A DNA stretch of 64,000 nucleotides from Pedobacter sp. Leaf216 (GCF_001421515.1 NZ_LMKM01000023.1:5707-69706); one strand, 5' to 3'. Counted from the stretch's first letter, positions 34,506-44,319 are shown. Notes: generated by a model not told the origin, from the letters alone. Numbers and translations are program-made.

Positions 34506-34959
34506 ATTAAGGGTTTCATCCCTTAAGCAGGTAAAAAATCAATACATCTCAAACCTTCTTCCCGATGTGCAAAGCCATCTCCAGTGTTACTGACGTCAAA
34601 ATGGGACTAAAATTCCTCCTGTGTCTGATAAGCGCCATTGAGCTCATACTGTTGTACAACCCATAATAAGCCTAATAAAATTAGGCTGAACTGGTCAACT
34701 CACTGCCCATCCTGCCCGGTATAATTCTAAAGACGGGTAAAGTGGTAATAGTCGATCGTAAAGCACCTTTGTCGTCGAAACGGCGTTGTTTGGGTAAAGC
34801 GTTGTTGAATCAGCACTTCGTTCATAGGTGTGTGCCGCAAGCTTACCCACAAAAACACAAAGGTAGACCCCTACCTGCGGAAAGGAGCAATTTAATTTTG
34901 ATGAGCGCTCAAGGATCGATTCTTTGAGTTTGTTATAGGATGTTTATTTATTGAATTGA
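34506..34959. other. Intergenic region, nothing supportable
   Basis: About 450 bp. Short frames exist on both strands but match nothing recognisable; possibly the remains of a decayed gene. Confidence 0.35.
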
Positions 34960-35439
34960 CTAATAGGTTTTATAGACCAGGTCGAATTCCCCATCAGAGA
35001 TATCTACAACTGCTTTGGTATTGTTTTCCAGAGCTTTGAAAGAAAATCTCCCAGTAACGATTTTTGCCTGCTCGTCCAGGGTTAATATCTGTAAGGTCCC
35101 GGTATACCCTGACTGGGCAGTAAATTTAAGGTTTTCATTATTGTCCTGGTAATCAGCTATATTTTTGACCCCATTTAAATTATAATTTCCAGATACCACC
35201 TTTCCTTCCAAAAATATTGCAAAAGAAATTGTCTGCCTGGAGCCTTGCTGGTAGGCTGAAACAAAAAATGTTTTTCCTCCATCGATCAGGTGCGCTTCAG
35301 CCTCCTTACCATATTTAAGATCGGAATTACCGGGCCGCCAAATCACACCATTTACCTTACATTTAAAATTATTTTCAACCTTATCTTTCTTACAGCTACC
35401 AATCAGTACAGAAACCAAAAGAACGAAGACTATTGTCAT
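34960..35439 (-). CDS. Secreted lipoprotein, DUF6252-like
   Basis: The frame opens at 35523, but a lipoprotein signal begins at the internal Met at 35439 (or 35448): MTIVFVLLVSVLIGSCKKDK, with lipobox LIGSC. The mature part, about 145 residues, is a beta-sandwich-like domain that begins FKCKVNGVIW, as in DUF6252-type Bacteroidetes lipoproteins. The upstream 25-28 residues look non-coding. Function unknown. Confidence 0.65.
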   Translation of the reverse strand: MTIVFVLLVSVLIGSCKKDKVENNFKCKVNGVIWRPGNSDLKYGKEAEAHLIDGGKTFFVSAYQQGSRQTISFAIFLEGKVVSGNYNLNGVKNIADYQDNNENLKFTAQSGYTGTLQILTLDEQAKIVTGRFSFKALENNTKAVVDISDGEFDLVYKTY

Positions 35440-35523
35440 TTTTACCATCGCATCATGTATGTTAAGAGTAATCAGTTTAAGTTTCCTTAAAGCAATGATA
35501 ATAATTATTACAACGCCACACAA

Positions 35524-35861
35524 TCAATAAAGATTAATCCGAAAAATGAATTAAACTTTTAAGCTGAAAATGATTAATTCAAAAAGTTTCATTTCAACCG
35601 TTAGCCGAAAGAACGAGGACTATGGGATTAAAATAACGCTCGGAAAGCTTAATTAAAAATCAGCTGGCAGCGGAGATTTCGTCTATACTGCTCGCTCCAA
35701 ATTACCACCAAAAAATGTAAACAAATATATTAACAATGCCAATCTTGGTTATACTGATAACTAATTTTAAAGGATCAATTGACGAGAGGATCAGTTTGCA
35801 AGAATTCATTATTCTTATTAAATGATTTAAAGAAACTACTATACCATGGAATTATCAGAAT
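35524..35861. other. Intergenic region, nothing supportable
   Basis: About 340 bp AT-rich spacer between two lipoprotein genes on the minus strand; no ORF or hairpin worth reporting. Confidence 0.35.
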
Positions 35862-36530
35862 TTAATTGAATATCTGCCCCTCGCGGTAGTCGTGATCAAT
35901 GCGTTCGAGCTTACCTGCTTTGAAATGCAGGGTTACAGTCGAGGCTCCGGTGACGCTCGCGTTGACAAAGTCTGAAAAGCCAAACTGCCACTCATCCTGA
36001 TTATCCATGTCAGGATCATATGGCTTGTTCAAGGGTTTGTCAGAAAGCACAAAACCGTAAGATGAGTAGACTGGTAACTGATGGATTTTGATCAGTTTTG
36101 CAGCCAATGCTGAAACAGGATCATCCACTTTGATTGCTGTATCATCTGCGGCGTTGGCGGGCCATCTGGTTACCCCTGTGGTAAGCCCCCCTCCAACAGC
36201 GATTTGCTCAATTTTATTTCCGCTAAAAAGCAATACTGCCCGGTCCAGCGTACCGGTATTATTGTAAATAGTCAAAGCGTAATAATAAGGGAGCAGCGGA
36301 TTTAGTGCCTCTGGCGAAGTGAAAGGCTTATGGCCAAAAATCGACACATACTGAAAATCAAGTGTAGGCCCCGCCTTCTGCAGCTGGGCGAATACTTCCG
36401 AATGCGAACTGCCAATCCGTATTCCCCATTTTTCCCCTTTTGTTATGGATTCAGAATAGTTTCCCTGTTTTTCCTTTTTGCATGCCACAAGCGTGAACAG
36501 TACGAGTAAAATCGGCAATAATCTTTTCAT
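35862..36530 (-). CDS. Hypothetical lipoprotein, 222 residues
   Basis: MKRLLPILLVLFTLVACKKE is a clear lipoprotein signal with Cys at residue 17. The mature protein has WGIRIGSSHSEVFAQLQ, reminiscent of small SmpA/beta-lactamase-inhibitor-like repeats, but I cannot assign a family. Probably outer membrane or periplasmic. Confidence 0.65.
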   Translation of the reverse strand: MKRLLPILLVLFTLVACKKEKQGNYSESITKGEKWGIRIGSSHSEVFAQLQKAGPTLDFQYVSIFGHKPFTSPEALNPLLPYYYALTIYNNTGTLDRAVLLFSGNKIEQIAVGGGLTTGVTRWPANAADDTAIKVDDPVSALAAKLIKIHQLPVYSSYGFVLSDKPLNKPYDPDMDNQDEWQFGFSDFVNASVTGASTVTLHFKAGKLERIDHDYREGQIFN

Positions 36531-36630
36531 TAGTAATTTGGTGTTAATTCAGAAGTATAAACGCAAGTAATGTCAAAGTCGCTACATCATTCGGTAAAAT
36601 AAGGTTACAAATTTCAGCTTAAGACTTATT

Positions 36631-37494
36631 CTAACCTTCCCGGGTGGTAAATCCGTTTGCATCATCAATTTTTTTCCGCAATGCTTCACGCATTTCATCC
36701 AAAAACCTGGTTTTGCTCATTCCTTTACGCTGTTTGATTTCAACAAAACGCCTATAATATCTGTTTAGGTTTACCTGAAAAACACGCTGAAAAACCTCAG
36801 CAATTTCAGAAAGTTCCGTTTTCCCATTGTTGATCTGACCTGTACTATATAGTCCATAAACAATCTCTATCAGATTAAGGCTTTCTCCGGTCCATTTTAA
36901 TTTCCCAGTGTCAAAATTTGCAGGTTGCCTGGAACCAAGAGAATGATGTTGGTCAACCATCAGATCATTCAAATGCCCTTGTAACATTTCAAAAGCCATA
37001 AATCTGGAGAAAAGATACTCGTGTCCAGTACCAAATGAGGGGTCGACTCTTGGCACTGAACTCAAGCGGATATCTTTTGAAGATGCTCCCCGGAGAAAAA
37101 ACAGGTGGTCGAGTTCGTCAGTGCCTAACCTGTAATATTGATATTGAAATTCGTGCGTCCTATAAAAACGGTTGATATAGCGTATCTGCTCATTGTAATG
37201 ATCTTTAAGTTTATTATTTATTCCCAAGGGCTTTGTAGTATCTATGTTAAGCAGTTCTGAATAAAATATCAGCCAGCGGGCGAACCTTGGCTTTTCGACT
37301 TTAAAAAACCAGATTTCTTCTTCTTTATCAGTGAATTGGTAATGTTCGACAAATCCCCTTAAATCGTCCAGATATTGCTGAACGGTGAGCATCGCTTGTT
37401 TCAACATCATTGATTTTGAAAGCCGATCTCTTTTTAGCATTTCTAAATCCTTTTCCATCTTCTTATACAGGTCTTGACATCTTTGTTTTAGCAT
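36631..37494 (-). CDS. RteC-family protein, copy 1
   Basis: 287 residues. The C-terminal part LKWTGESLNLIEIVYGL, INNGKTELSEIAEVFQRVF and NLNRYYRRFVEIKQRKGMSK is the RteC signature. The N-terminal half is helical with EEIWFFKVEKPRFARWLIFY. RteC of CTnDOT stimulates excision of the element after tetracycline signalling; homologues mark Bacteroidetes conjugative transposons. The gene stands alone here, without rteA/rteB. It is about 39% GC, unlike the tra block. Confidence 0.85.
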   Translation of the reverse strand: MLKQRCQDLYKKMEKDLEMLKRDRLSKSMMLKQAMLTVQQYLDDLRGFVEHYQFTDKEEEIWFFKVEKPRFARWLIFYSELLNIDTTKPLGINNKLKDHYNEQIRYINRFYRTHEFQYQYYRLGTDELDHLFFLRGASSKDIRLSSVPRVDPSFGTGHEYLFSRFMAFEMLQGHLNDLMVDQHHSLGSRQPANFDTGKLKWTGESLNLIEIVYGLYSTGQINNGKTELSEIAEVFQRVFQVNLNRYYRRFVEIKQRKGMSKTRFLDEMREALRKKIDDANGFTTREG

Positions 37495-38333
37495 ATAATT
37501 ACAGGTTAGGTTAAACCGGCCTTAGGTAAAATAGCATTGAGGAGATTTTCCATTAGCCAGTGAGATAAATGATAATAATAATTGACATTAAAATTCTACT
37601 TTTCAAAAAGATGATAACATATCAGTGCGTTCGTTTGGGTATCCCAAGATCAATTTCATACACCTCCACATCTGCTCAAAAAGCTCTTTGATTCAGACCT
37701 TCCCGTTCTCAATCAAAAACAACCGGTGAATGCTCCAACTCATTTAGATTCACTTTTTCATCAGTAAACTGCTGCTCAGACCAGTGGAAACTGCACGGAA
37801 CACTTTACTTTCTCCGCACAGGTTTCCTTCCTTAAAGAAGTGTCTCTATATTAAACAATTCGGAACTACTAACCTCAGTTTATACAAACGGACTCTCGTC
37901 TGCAAATGCGCCATCACCTCTGACGTGATCTCAAAGCTTCACAAAATTGCCATAGTTTATAGGTAATGTTTCATTCCTGAGTGTCAAAGACCAACTTTTT
38001 TGTTGGCTCAAAATTCAGGAAGTATGCTGCGAGCATTTGACACTTTTCAAAATGTGGTTACGATTTTTTAATTCTTTTAACGTAGCTTAATTGCAACGGT
38101 TTTCGGAATGGAGATGCTGTAGCTTAACCGATATTGCCGTAAAATCCTCAAATACTAGAGTAAATTATTGACAAAACTTTAGAACTTGCTAAAATCTCTA
38201 CAAATCCTGGCAATAAGATTTTAACACTTTTTCCAACTTGTGTTATACTTTCACTACTAAACAATTTTGAAAATTTCTTCCCGGACACATAGTTTAACAT
38301 TGAATTTATTGGACAAATCCCAGAAGAATCATC
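37495..38333. other. Non-coding stretch containing a repeat shared with the mobilisation block
   Basis: About 840 bp between two RteC-family genes. The part 37900-37992 aligns with 14921-15017 (see that entry). The remainder has no convincing ORF. A GCAACGGTTTT string near 38092 resembles an ECF -35 but has no CGTC at the right distance. Confidence 0.45.
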
Positions 38334-39251
38334 TTAACTGAAGCGCTGTTTACTGTTAATATGATTGTTGATTGCACTTCTCATACCACCAAGATAAACT
38401 GTATACCCTTTGCTCTTCCTTCTGGATATATAGATGAATTTTCGGTAGGCAACACCCAGGTCTATATTCAAGCTTCGCTGAAGAATATCCAAGACTTGGG
38501 AAATGTCAGCTTTTCCATTGTTTAAAGAACCCAAAAAGTATACGCCATAGGCGAGTTCAACCAGATTAACTTTGTCATTGGTCCATTTCAGCTCCGAATT
38601 TTTCGCAAGAAGGTGATAGAGAGAGGAATCGGGATTGGTATAAATCAAACGAATCCAAGTCAGCAAAAATTCTCGTAGCTGCTCGTATGCACAGAACTTT
38701 GCAAAAGTATAATCTATATTGGTATCAAATTCGTCGTATTTCAACGCCGGAAGAATCCCCTGCTTGTTTTTTCTGAGAAAATATTCCTGGTCCAGGGCAG
38801 TTTGATTGTTGAGGTAATATTGGTAAAGGAATTTATTTTGCTCAAAGTATCTTCTCAGGAAATCTATTTCCAGAACATAATAACTCCTAATTGCCTCGTC
38901 CGTATCAATCGGAATATTTGATAGAATATTGAATTGCTCCACGATCAAAATTTTACAGCAATAGAATTTCGGTTTGTGTTCTTTAAAGAATAATATCTCT
39001 TCCATTTCAGAAGAGAAACCCAATTGGTTTACCAACGTGTTCAAACGAGTGATATCCTTTTCGATAATGTCTAGTGAGGATGAAAATCTGGTTAGGTCAC
39101 TGATGGGTTCTTGTTTTACAGCATGCAGTTTTGCGGTCATTTCTAAATAAAGCTGTTCAGAAGTTTGGATTAGCATAGAGAAGGATTTAGGTAAAAAGTT
39201 GGTTGACTGAACCTGCGATAATCCTACAGGAACTTTCGCAAGTTGCGCCAA
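38334..39251 (-). CDS. RteC-family protein, copy 2
   Basis: 305 residues; likely start at or near the Met at 39176 (MLIQTSEQLYLEM) rather than 39251, by comparison with copy 1. It has EEILFFKEHKPKFYCCKILI and the C-terminal LKWTNDKVNLVELAYGVYFL, LNNGKADISQVLDILQRSL and YRKFIYISRRKSKGYTVYL. This is the same order of motifs as copy 1 at low identity. Role as for copy 1. Confidence 0.82.
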   Translation of the reverse strand: MAQLAKVPVGLSQVQSTNFLPKSFSMLIQTSEQLYLEMTAKLHAVKQEPISDLTRFSSSLDIIEKDITRLNTLVNQLGFSSEMEEILFFKEHKPKFYCCKILIVEQFNILSNIPIDTDEAIRSYYVLEIDFLRRYFEQNKFLYQYYLNNQTALDQEYFLRKNKQGILPALKYDEFDTNIDYTFAKFCAYEQLREFLLTWIRLIYTNPDSSLYHLLAKNSELKWTNDKVNLVELAYGVYFLGSLNNGKADISQVLDILQRSLNIDLGVAYRKFIYISRRKSKGYTVYLGGMRSAINNHINSKQRFS

Positions 39252-39469
39252 TTCGCACTCTAAATCAAGTTAACTATCAGTTGCATAATTGATCAACCCC
39301 CTTTGAATACATTATTTGCAGATAAATTCTAAGGACAATATCCGTTAAATTTTACTTTTGAGAATATGTTTGTCAGCCTAATCAAACTATTCGTGTAACC
39401 ACCAAAGGCCTCGGTGTAAAAAACTTTTTGACAGGTAAATTCAGTCATAAATTGTGCTAAAAATCAGCT

Positions 39470-40609
39470 ATGAATTACCAATTTATTTTTTTTGAGGAAC
39501 ATCTCACCAGCCTGCAGACGAAAAAAACTTTTGCAAAAAATTTTGCAATGGAATCAAAAAAAAATCTGGAACGGGAGCATTCCCGACTGACCAGATCCTT
39601 CAGGGATATGGCCGTTGAACTAAATAATCATGAAAAGTCAAAAGCATATTTCAATTTTCACCAACAGAACTTAACCCTTTTAATGGATAAGACTAGCACA
39701 GAAAAAAAGCTTAGGGAAAAAGATCCGGAGCACAAGATTATCATAAGTACTCTGGAAGCATTGCTGGACATAATGGAAGAATTACTAATCTGGATGAAAC
39801 AAATCTTTCCGGAGATCTTCGACTATAAAGGCAGGGTCCCTATAAAAATGATTGAGTCCGAAATTTCCGAAATTGAGAATGATTTGAACTTAATCATTGG
39901 AGAATTTGAAAAGAAGAAATTGGATGCTAAACTGATGCAGGTCACAAGATCGGTATTGGATATAAGTCAGATAATCAGTTTTCAAGATCTGAAATTTTGG
40001 AGAGAATCCTGCTACAAAATCCATCAAGATCTTATGTTGCTTGATTCGATTGATGAATTTCGCATTATAAAAATTCTAATGGGGCTTGGAATAAATCATC
40101 CTGACTTATTTTTTTATGCTAAACGGCATATTTCAAAAGAGATTGAGCATAAGACAACATTAGGGGAAAAAATTTCTGCAGTCTGTTCCTATCGGAAAGA
40201 GATAAGAGTGTTATACAGAGAAACCCAAATGCTCCAGTTTACAAGAAAACCCGATATTCGGCGCACTATAAAAAAATTCCTTCGAGAAGAACTCCTTTTA
40301 CTCCGGGCTATGGAATTTGTGAATCATGAAGTTGAGGAAGCGGGAATTATGAACGCAAACTATAAAGTTTCCTTTTCAGTTAAACAGCTGGCCTTTTTCG
40401 TCCACCTTCAGATGGAGACCGGTATAATAATATGGCAAAGGGCAAAATTCGCGCACCAATATATTGCCAGACACTTCAGCACGGTGGAACGCGATTCAAT
40501 ATCTGAAAAAAGTGCTAGAAACGCCCACTATAATCATGCTAGTGAGGATATCAAGAAAGTGATCGCAAAGCTCAGTGAAATGCTAGCATTAGCTCAGGAA
40601 AGATATTGA
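39470..40609 (+). CDS. Long helical protein related to mobile-element regulators
   Basis: 379 residues, almost entirely helical and rich in Glu/Lys. The likely real start is Met 39548 (MESKKNLEREHSRL) or upstream. The end, VSFSVKQLAFFVHLQMETGI, then ARHFSTVERDSISEKSARN with a final helix, is a pattern I associate with uncharacterised Bacteroidetes proteins found near RteC genes. It is divergent from RteC copy 2. Function unknown. Confidence 0.6.
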   Translation: MNYQFIFFEEHLTSLQTKKTFAKNFAMESKKNLEREHSRLTRSFRDMAVELNNHEKSKAYFNFHQQNLTLLMDKTSTEKKLREKDPEHKIIISTLEALLDIMEELLIWMKQIFPEIFDYKGRVPIKMIESEISEIENDLNLIIGEFEKKKLDAKLMQVTRSVLDISQIISFQDLKFWRESCYKIHQDLMLLDSIDEFRIIKILMGLGINHPDLFFYAKRHISKEIEHKTTLGEKISAVCSYRKEIRVLYRETQMLQFTRKPDIRRTIKKFLREELLLLRAMEFVNHEVEEAGIMNANYKVSFSVKQLAFFVHLQMETGIIIWQRAKFAHQYIARHFSTVERDSISEKSARNAHYNHASEDIKKVIAKLSEMLALAQERY

Positions 40610-40719
40610 AATTGTGAGAATACTGCGAATCTTGCAAATTGATGAGGGGTTGCAAGACCATAAAATTTCTGCAACTTGACAAAGTTTTCAAATTGCCGTT
40701 CTTTATCCCTAAAAAGATT

Positions 40720-41175
40720 ATGGACGTCGAAAAATATTCACAAAAACTAAACGCATTTCATTCACTCTCGCCTGGACTCAAAGCATACATCTCAACCATA
40801 GCCAAAGGAACCGCATACAAGGGTGGCCAGACGGTGTTCCTGACTAGAGAAGATTATAACTTTTATCCCCTGATTCAAAGCGGGTCATTACAGCTAATGG
40901 CAATCGATAAGGATAATGACGAAAAAATTGTTATCAGAACTTATAAAGCTGAAGAATTCCTATACCATTTTCCAAACGTTATGCCAAGGTCAAGATTTAA
41001 ACTTTATGTAGAGTTTTTGGAGGATTCTTATTTGGTAGCGTTTAGCGAAAAGCATTATTCGAATCTTATGAAATTATTCCCTGATGCGTACCTTTTGAAT
41101 CTTTCATATACCGCCTGGCATTTGAACATACAGTTGGAACTTCTATTGGGCAACAATAAAATTCCTGATGTGTAA
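40720..41175 (+). CDS. Cyclic-nucleotide-binding-fold protein without DNA-binding domain
   Basis: About 151 residues from ATG 40720 (MDVEKYSQKLNAFHSL); the frame opens at 40639. It looks like a Crp/Fnr-type beta-barrel (YKGGQTVFLTREDYNFYPLI, SGSLQLMAIDKDNDEKIVIR) followed by the dimer helix, then stops at residue 151 before any helix-turn-helix. It lies 45 bp before a second protein of the same fold. Confidence 0.6.
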   Translation: MDVEKYSQKLNAFHSLSPGLKAYISTIAKGTAYKGGQTVFLTREDYNFYPLIQSGSLQLMAIDKDNDEKIVIRTYKAEEFLYHFPNVMPRSRFKLYVEFLEDSYLVAFSEKHYSNLMKLFPDAYLLNLSYTAWHLNIQLELLLGNNKIPDV

Positions 41176-41220
41176 TTACATATTTGACACACCTTAAAGT
41201 TTACCCTAAATCATATTCAA

Positions 41221-41787
41221 ATGAAACGACTCATCGAAAAACTGCGAAGTCATCAAAATGCAAGCGAACCTGTTGTAAGCCAACTGGCGGAAATCTTTGT
41301 TGCTAAAACTTTTAATAAGGGCTTACTTATTAGTACACCAGATCATTCATACCCGGAACTTTATTTTATCGAAGAAGGTCTTGCAAGAGGGTATTTTATT
41401 TTCGAGGGGCAGGAAAATACATCCTGGATATTACAGACTGGGTTTATTTTTCCGACTACTTCGTTTTTTTCTGTCAGTCACACAAATGAGTACGTAAATT
41501 TTTTAAAAGACAGTACCGGATATTCAATAAGTCTATCCCAATGGAGTGAACTTGCCAAAGCAAATCCCCAATTTTTAATGGCACTTCTGGAAATCTATGA
41601 GGAACATTACCAGGAAATTACGCAGAGAGAGCAGATGCTGAGGATAAGACATGCGGAAACAAGATTTTTATATTTTCAAGCGAGGTATCCAGAATTAATT
41701 AATCTTCCCATTCATAAGATTCTGGCTTCCCTTCTCGCAATCGAATCAAAATATCTCTTCAAAATAAAAAGGAAATATCGCAGATGA
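41221..41787 (+). CDS. Crp/Fnr-like regulator with degenerate C-terminus
   Basis: 188 residues, the usual length for Bacteroidetes Crp/Fnr-like proteins. The ligand domain has ELYFIEEGLARGYFIFEGQE and the linker helix has RIRHAETRFLYFQARYPELI. The helix-turn-helix region, IHKILASLLAIESKYLFKIK, is present but poor, ending in basic KRKYRR, so DNA binding is doubtful. It is in the same orientation as the following MauE gene and may regulate it. Confidence 0.7.
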   Translation: MKRLIEKLRSHQNASEPVVSQLAEIFVAKTFNKGLLISTPDHSYPELYFIEEGLARGYFIFEGQENTSWILQTGFIFPTTSFFSVSHTNEYVNFLKDSTGYSISLSQWSELAKANPQFLMALLEIYEEHYQEITQREQMLRIRHAETRFLYFQARYPELINLPIHKILASLLAIESKYLFKIKRKYRR

Positions 41788-41945
41788 CATAGTAACCAAG
41801 CGCATTATTAGACAGATAGATATACCAATATTTCTTTTACAAAGGGGTGCAAAAAGAGTAAAAATTGCCGAATTCGGGTAGTAAATATTATTTCTGTTGT
41901 TTCGAACTTTAATCTACAATCAGATGGGTTTTTAATGAACAAAAC

Positions 41946-42422
41946 ATGGAAAATATTTATTCACATAAACGGACACATATAAGCTATAAAAGCTTGGTAT
42001 CAAATCTAAATACCATTGGAATATTCCTGTTAACATTGCTATGGTCTTACGCAGTTTTTGCAAAGCTCGCTGATCTAAAACTTTACCAGCTCCAGATGAA
42101 GGAGCAACCCTTTCCTTATTCAATACAGCAGTTACTGACTTTTCTTGTCCCGATTCTTGAGCTAACCGCTGCTACGCTGCTGATTTTTAATAAACACAAA
42201 TGGGGGCTTTGGCTTTCCTTAACTCTGATATTGGGATTTACGATATACATCACACTGATCCTGACCCATGTTTTTCCTAATGCTCCATGCAGCTGCGGTG
42301 GCTTCATCTCCAAGATGAGCTGGAAAAGCCATCTCTATTTCAATATGCTTTTGTTTTTTATAAATATGGGTTGTCTTATTAAAATCACCAGACAGGAAAG
42401 GAGGTTAAGCGGCAAAGAGTAA
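41946..42422 (+). CDS. MauE/DoxX-like membrane protein
   Basis: 158 residues with four membrane spans (about 22-42, 62-82, 88-110 and 130-148). Family-like features are the first helix with WSYAVFAKLADLKLY, the amphipathic QLQMKEQPFPYSIQQLLTF and a loop cysteine pair Cys115/Cys117 (APCSCGGF). MauE in methylotrophs is needed for disulfide-rich maturation of methylamine dehydrogenase; Bacteroidetes homologues accompany TlpA-like proteins and SusC/D. It probably exchanges electrons with periplasmic thiols. Confidence 0.8.
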   Translation: MENIYSHKRTHISYKSLVSNLNTIGIFLLTLLWSYAVFAKLADLKLYQLQMKEQPFPYSIQQLLTFLVPILELTAATLLIFNKHKWGLWLSLTLILGFTIYITLILTHVFPNAPCSCGGFISKMSWKSHLYFNMLLFFINMGCLIKITRQERRLSGKE

Positions 42423-42525
42423 ATATAAATTATAAAAAAATTAACGCAATCAACCTGGGCATGGTGCCCAAACCTTAAACAAACTTTTTCGCTTGTTTTT
42501 TCAAAGTAAAAAGCATCCTTAAATT

Positions 42526-42903
42526 ATGTATACAGCAATAAAAAATGTAAGCAAAGGCCTAATGGCCGCCGCTTTAGGATTAGTATTAGTATTTGGTGGT
42601 TCTGCTTTTAAAGCAGACAGTAAAAGGGTTCAATATACTTTTAGGTATAACAGTACCGATAAGTCTCAGGCTGAGGTTGAAAAAGAATCCAACTGGATTT
42701 ACAGTCCTAGCTCAGCGGGTTGCAATCAAGTTCAGCAAGAAGCATGTATCATCCACGTTGATCAGGCTTTTGTAAATACAAGCGGAACTCCAACATTGGA
42801 TCCATCCCTAAATTTATTAGCGGCGCCTTACACAGCTACCAAAGCCTATGTTACATCGAGTGATGATGGAGACATGGACATTGAAAACAGAACTGCCCAA
42901 TAA
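42526..42903 (+). CDS. Small secreted two-cysteine protein (DUF6520-like)
   Basis: 125 residues; N-terminal hydrophobic signal (about 8-29: SKGLMAAALGLVLVFGGSAF). The mature part has just two cysteines, Cys66 and Cys74, in GCNQVQQEACIIH, suitable for one disulfide. It matches the pattern of DUF6520-type proteins that follow mauE-like genes in Bacteroidetes. The gene lies 103 bp after MauE in the same direction. Role unknown; it may be the substrate of the MauE/TlpA pair. Confidence 0.7.
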   Translation: MYTAIKNVSKGLMAAALGLVLVFGGSAFKADSKRVQYTFRYNSTDKSQAEVEKESNWIYSPSSAGCNQVQQEACIIHVDQAFVNTSGTPTLDPSLNLLAAPYTATKAYVTSSDDGDMDIENRTAQ

Positions 42904-42912
42904 CCTAAGGGT

Positions 42913-42953
42913 AAACTATGAGGGGGAAATGAACACCCCCCTTATAGTTTAAT
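42913..42953. terminator. Bidirectional terminator between the small secreted protein and susD-like genes
   Basis: AAACTAT-gaGGGGG pairs with CCCCCctt-ATAGTTT (42914-42952), with A-rich and T-rich flanks. It serves both converging genes. Confidence 0.75.
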
Positions 42954-44319
42954 TTTGCGACATGCCAGTAGATTCAATAATATCAGTGGGCAACGGCAAA
43001 GCATAATATCGTGAATCTGGCGCAAGGGTGAATACCTGACTTCCAAGGACCCGTTGGAGGATGATATTTGCTCCTTCTTTGTTATATCTTTTAAGGTCAG
43101 CAAAACGTAGACCTCTCATCAACAACTCCTTCCTTCTTTCCTCACGGATTTTTCTAATGGCATCAGACTTATCCGTCGCAGTTACAGGTGAGAATGGCAC
43201 TGTATTTCTCCAACGTGACTTTAATAAAACATTCAATACCTCCATCGCCCCGGGCAGGTCATTTAACCACGCTTTACATTCGGCACTGGTGAGGTAGAGC
43301 TCATCGGTTGCAAGGCCTGAAAAATAAACCGTCCCGCTTGCAGTATAATTTCCCTTGAACTGCTGATATGGAGCAGAGGCCCTGAAAAATGCAGTTCTTC
43401 TTAAGTCATTTATGTTATAGCTAGCATACAAGGTAGTATCGACTCTGGAATTTGTGGTATTATTAACCCCAAAATTGCTGGAGAGTTCTGCATACCAAAT
43501 CGTCTCCTTATTAAACTTTTTAATGGGTACTGTACTGCTCAGCGCCAGGAGATCACTATCACCATTGTAGTCCATTAGCTTGCTGTTGAATTTTAGTGCT
43601 TCCAAAGTGTATTTTAACGAAAGCTCATATTCATGATGGTAGAGATAACACCTTGACAGTAAGGCCGCCGCGGCTCCTTTAGATGGTCTGAGCACATGTT
43701 GAGGATAGTCGGGCAACAACGCCAGTGCCAAAGTCGCATCATCAATTACTTTTTGGTAACAATCGCTTACCGAAGAGCGTACCGAGGGAATGTTAAAGTT
43801 AGATGATGTTCTAAGGGCAATACCCAGATCACTGCCAGAGGTTTTTTCATCGAAGGCCAGTCCATGTTGATTGGTCAACATCAAAAAATAAAAGGACCTG
43901 AAGAATAAGGCACTTCCTTTCGCATTGTCCCATTGAGAACTGTTCACTGACGTTCTGTCTATATTTTCCAACAATTCCAAGCAAAGGTTACTGTTGAACA
44001 CTGATGTGTACGCCAGGCTCCAGTCATTGGCATACCTGTAAGCAGTTGGCTTCCATATATAAGCTTCTTGAGCCCTTACGCTAAGCGCATTGTAACTGGC
44101 CAATGGGAGAAAAAAATCGTCGCTTGATGCTTCGCCAAACGAGGGGGTCAATTTAAGGTTCATCAGGTTGGCGTCGTCTAGAAGTCCCTGCACATCAGAT
44201 AAAGTATGAGGAATTACCAATTTGGCATTCGATTTAACCTCAAGATATTTCTCACAGCTCAAGATGAGTAGCATTGCAGCACAGAGTACAATGCTTATTG
44301 CAATATTATTTTTCTTCAT
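42949..44319 (-). CDS. SusD/RagB-family outer-membrane nutrient-binding lipoprotein
   Basis: 456 residues with a lipoprotein signal (MKKNNIAISIVLCAAMLLIL, then SCEKYLEV, Cys at 22). The body is SusD-like, with TPR-type helices (YLTSAECKAWLNDLPGAMEVLNVLL) and a C-terminal REERRKELLMRGLRFADLKRYNKEG. SusD proteins cover the SusC channel and hold the substrate. It is last in the tlpA-susC-susD operon; ligand unknown. Confidence 0.93.
   Translation of the reverse strand: MKKNNIAISIVLCAAMLLILSCEKYLEVKSNAKLVIPHTLSDVQGLLDDANLMNLKLTPSFGEASSDDFFLPLASYNALSVRAQEAYIWKPTAYRYANDWSLAYTSVFNSNLCLELLENIDRTSVNSSQWDNAKGSALFFRSFYFLMLTNQHGLAFDEKTSGSDLGIALRTSSNFNIPSVRSSVSDCYQKVIDDATLALALLPDYPQHVLRPSKGAAAALLSRCYLYHHEYELSLKYTLEALKFNSKLMDYNGDSDLLALSSTVPIKKFNKETIWYAELSSNFGVNNTTNSRVDTTLYASYNINDLRRTAFFRASAPYQQFKGNYTASGTVYFSGLATDELYLTSAECKAWLNDLPGAMEVLNVLLKSRWRNTVPFSPVTATDKSDAIRKIREERRKELLMRGLRFADLKRYNKEGANIILQRVLGSQVFTLAPDSRYYALPLPTDIIESTGMSQN

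Noticed and set aside
34742..34927. 61-residue frame in the spacer after GIN-domain copy 2
   Set aside because: Short, no homology pattern, and no start signals.
38085..38120. ECF-like -35 string GCAACGGTTTT
   Set aside because: No CGTC at 16-17 bp and no gene downstream.
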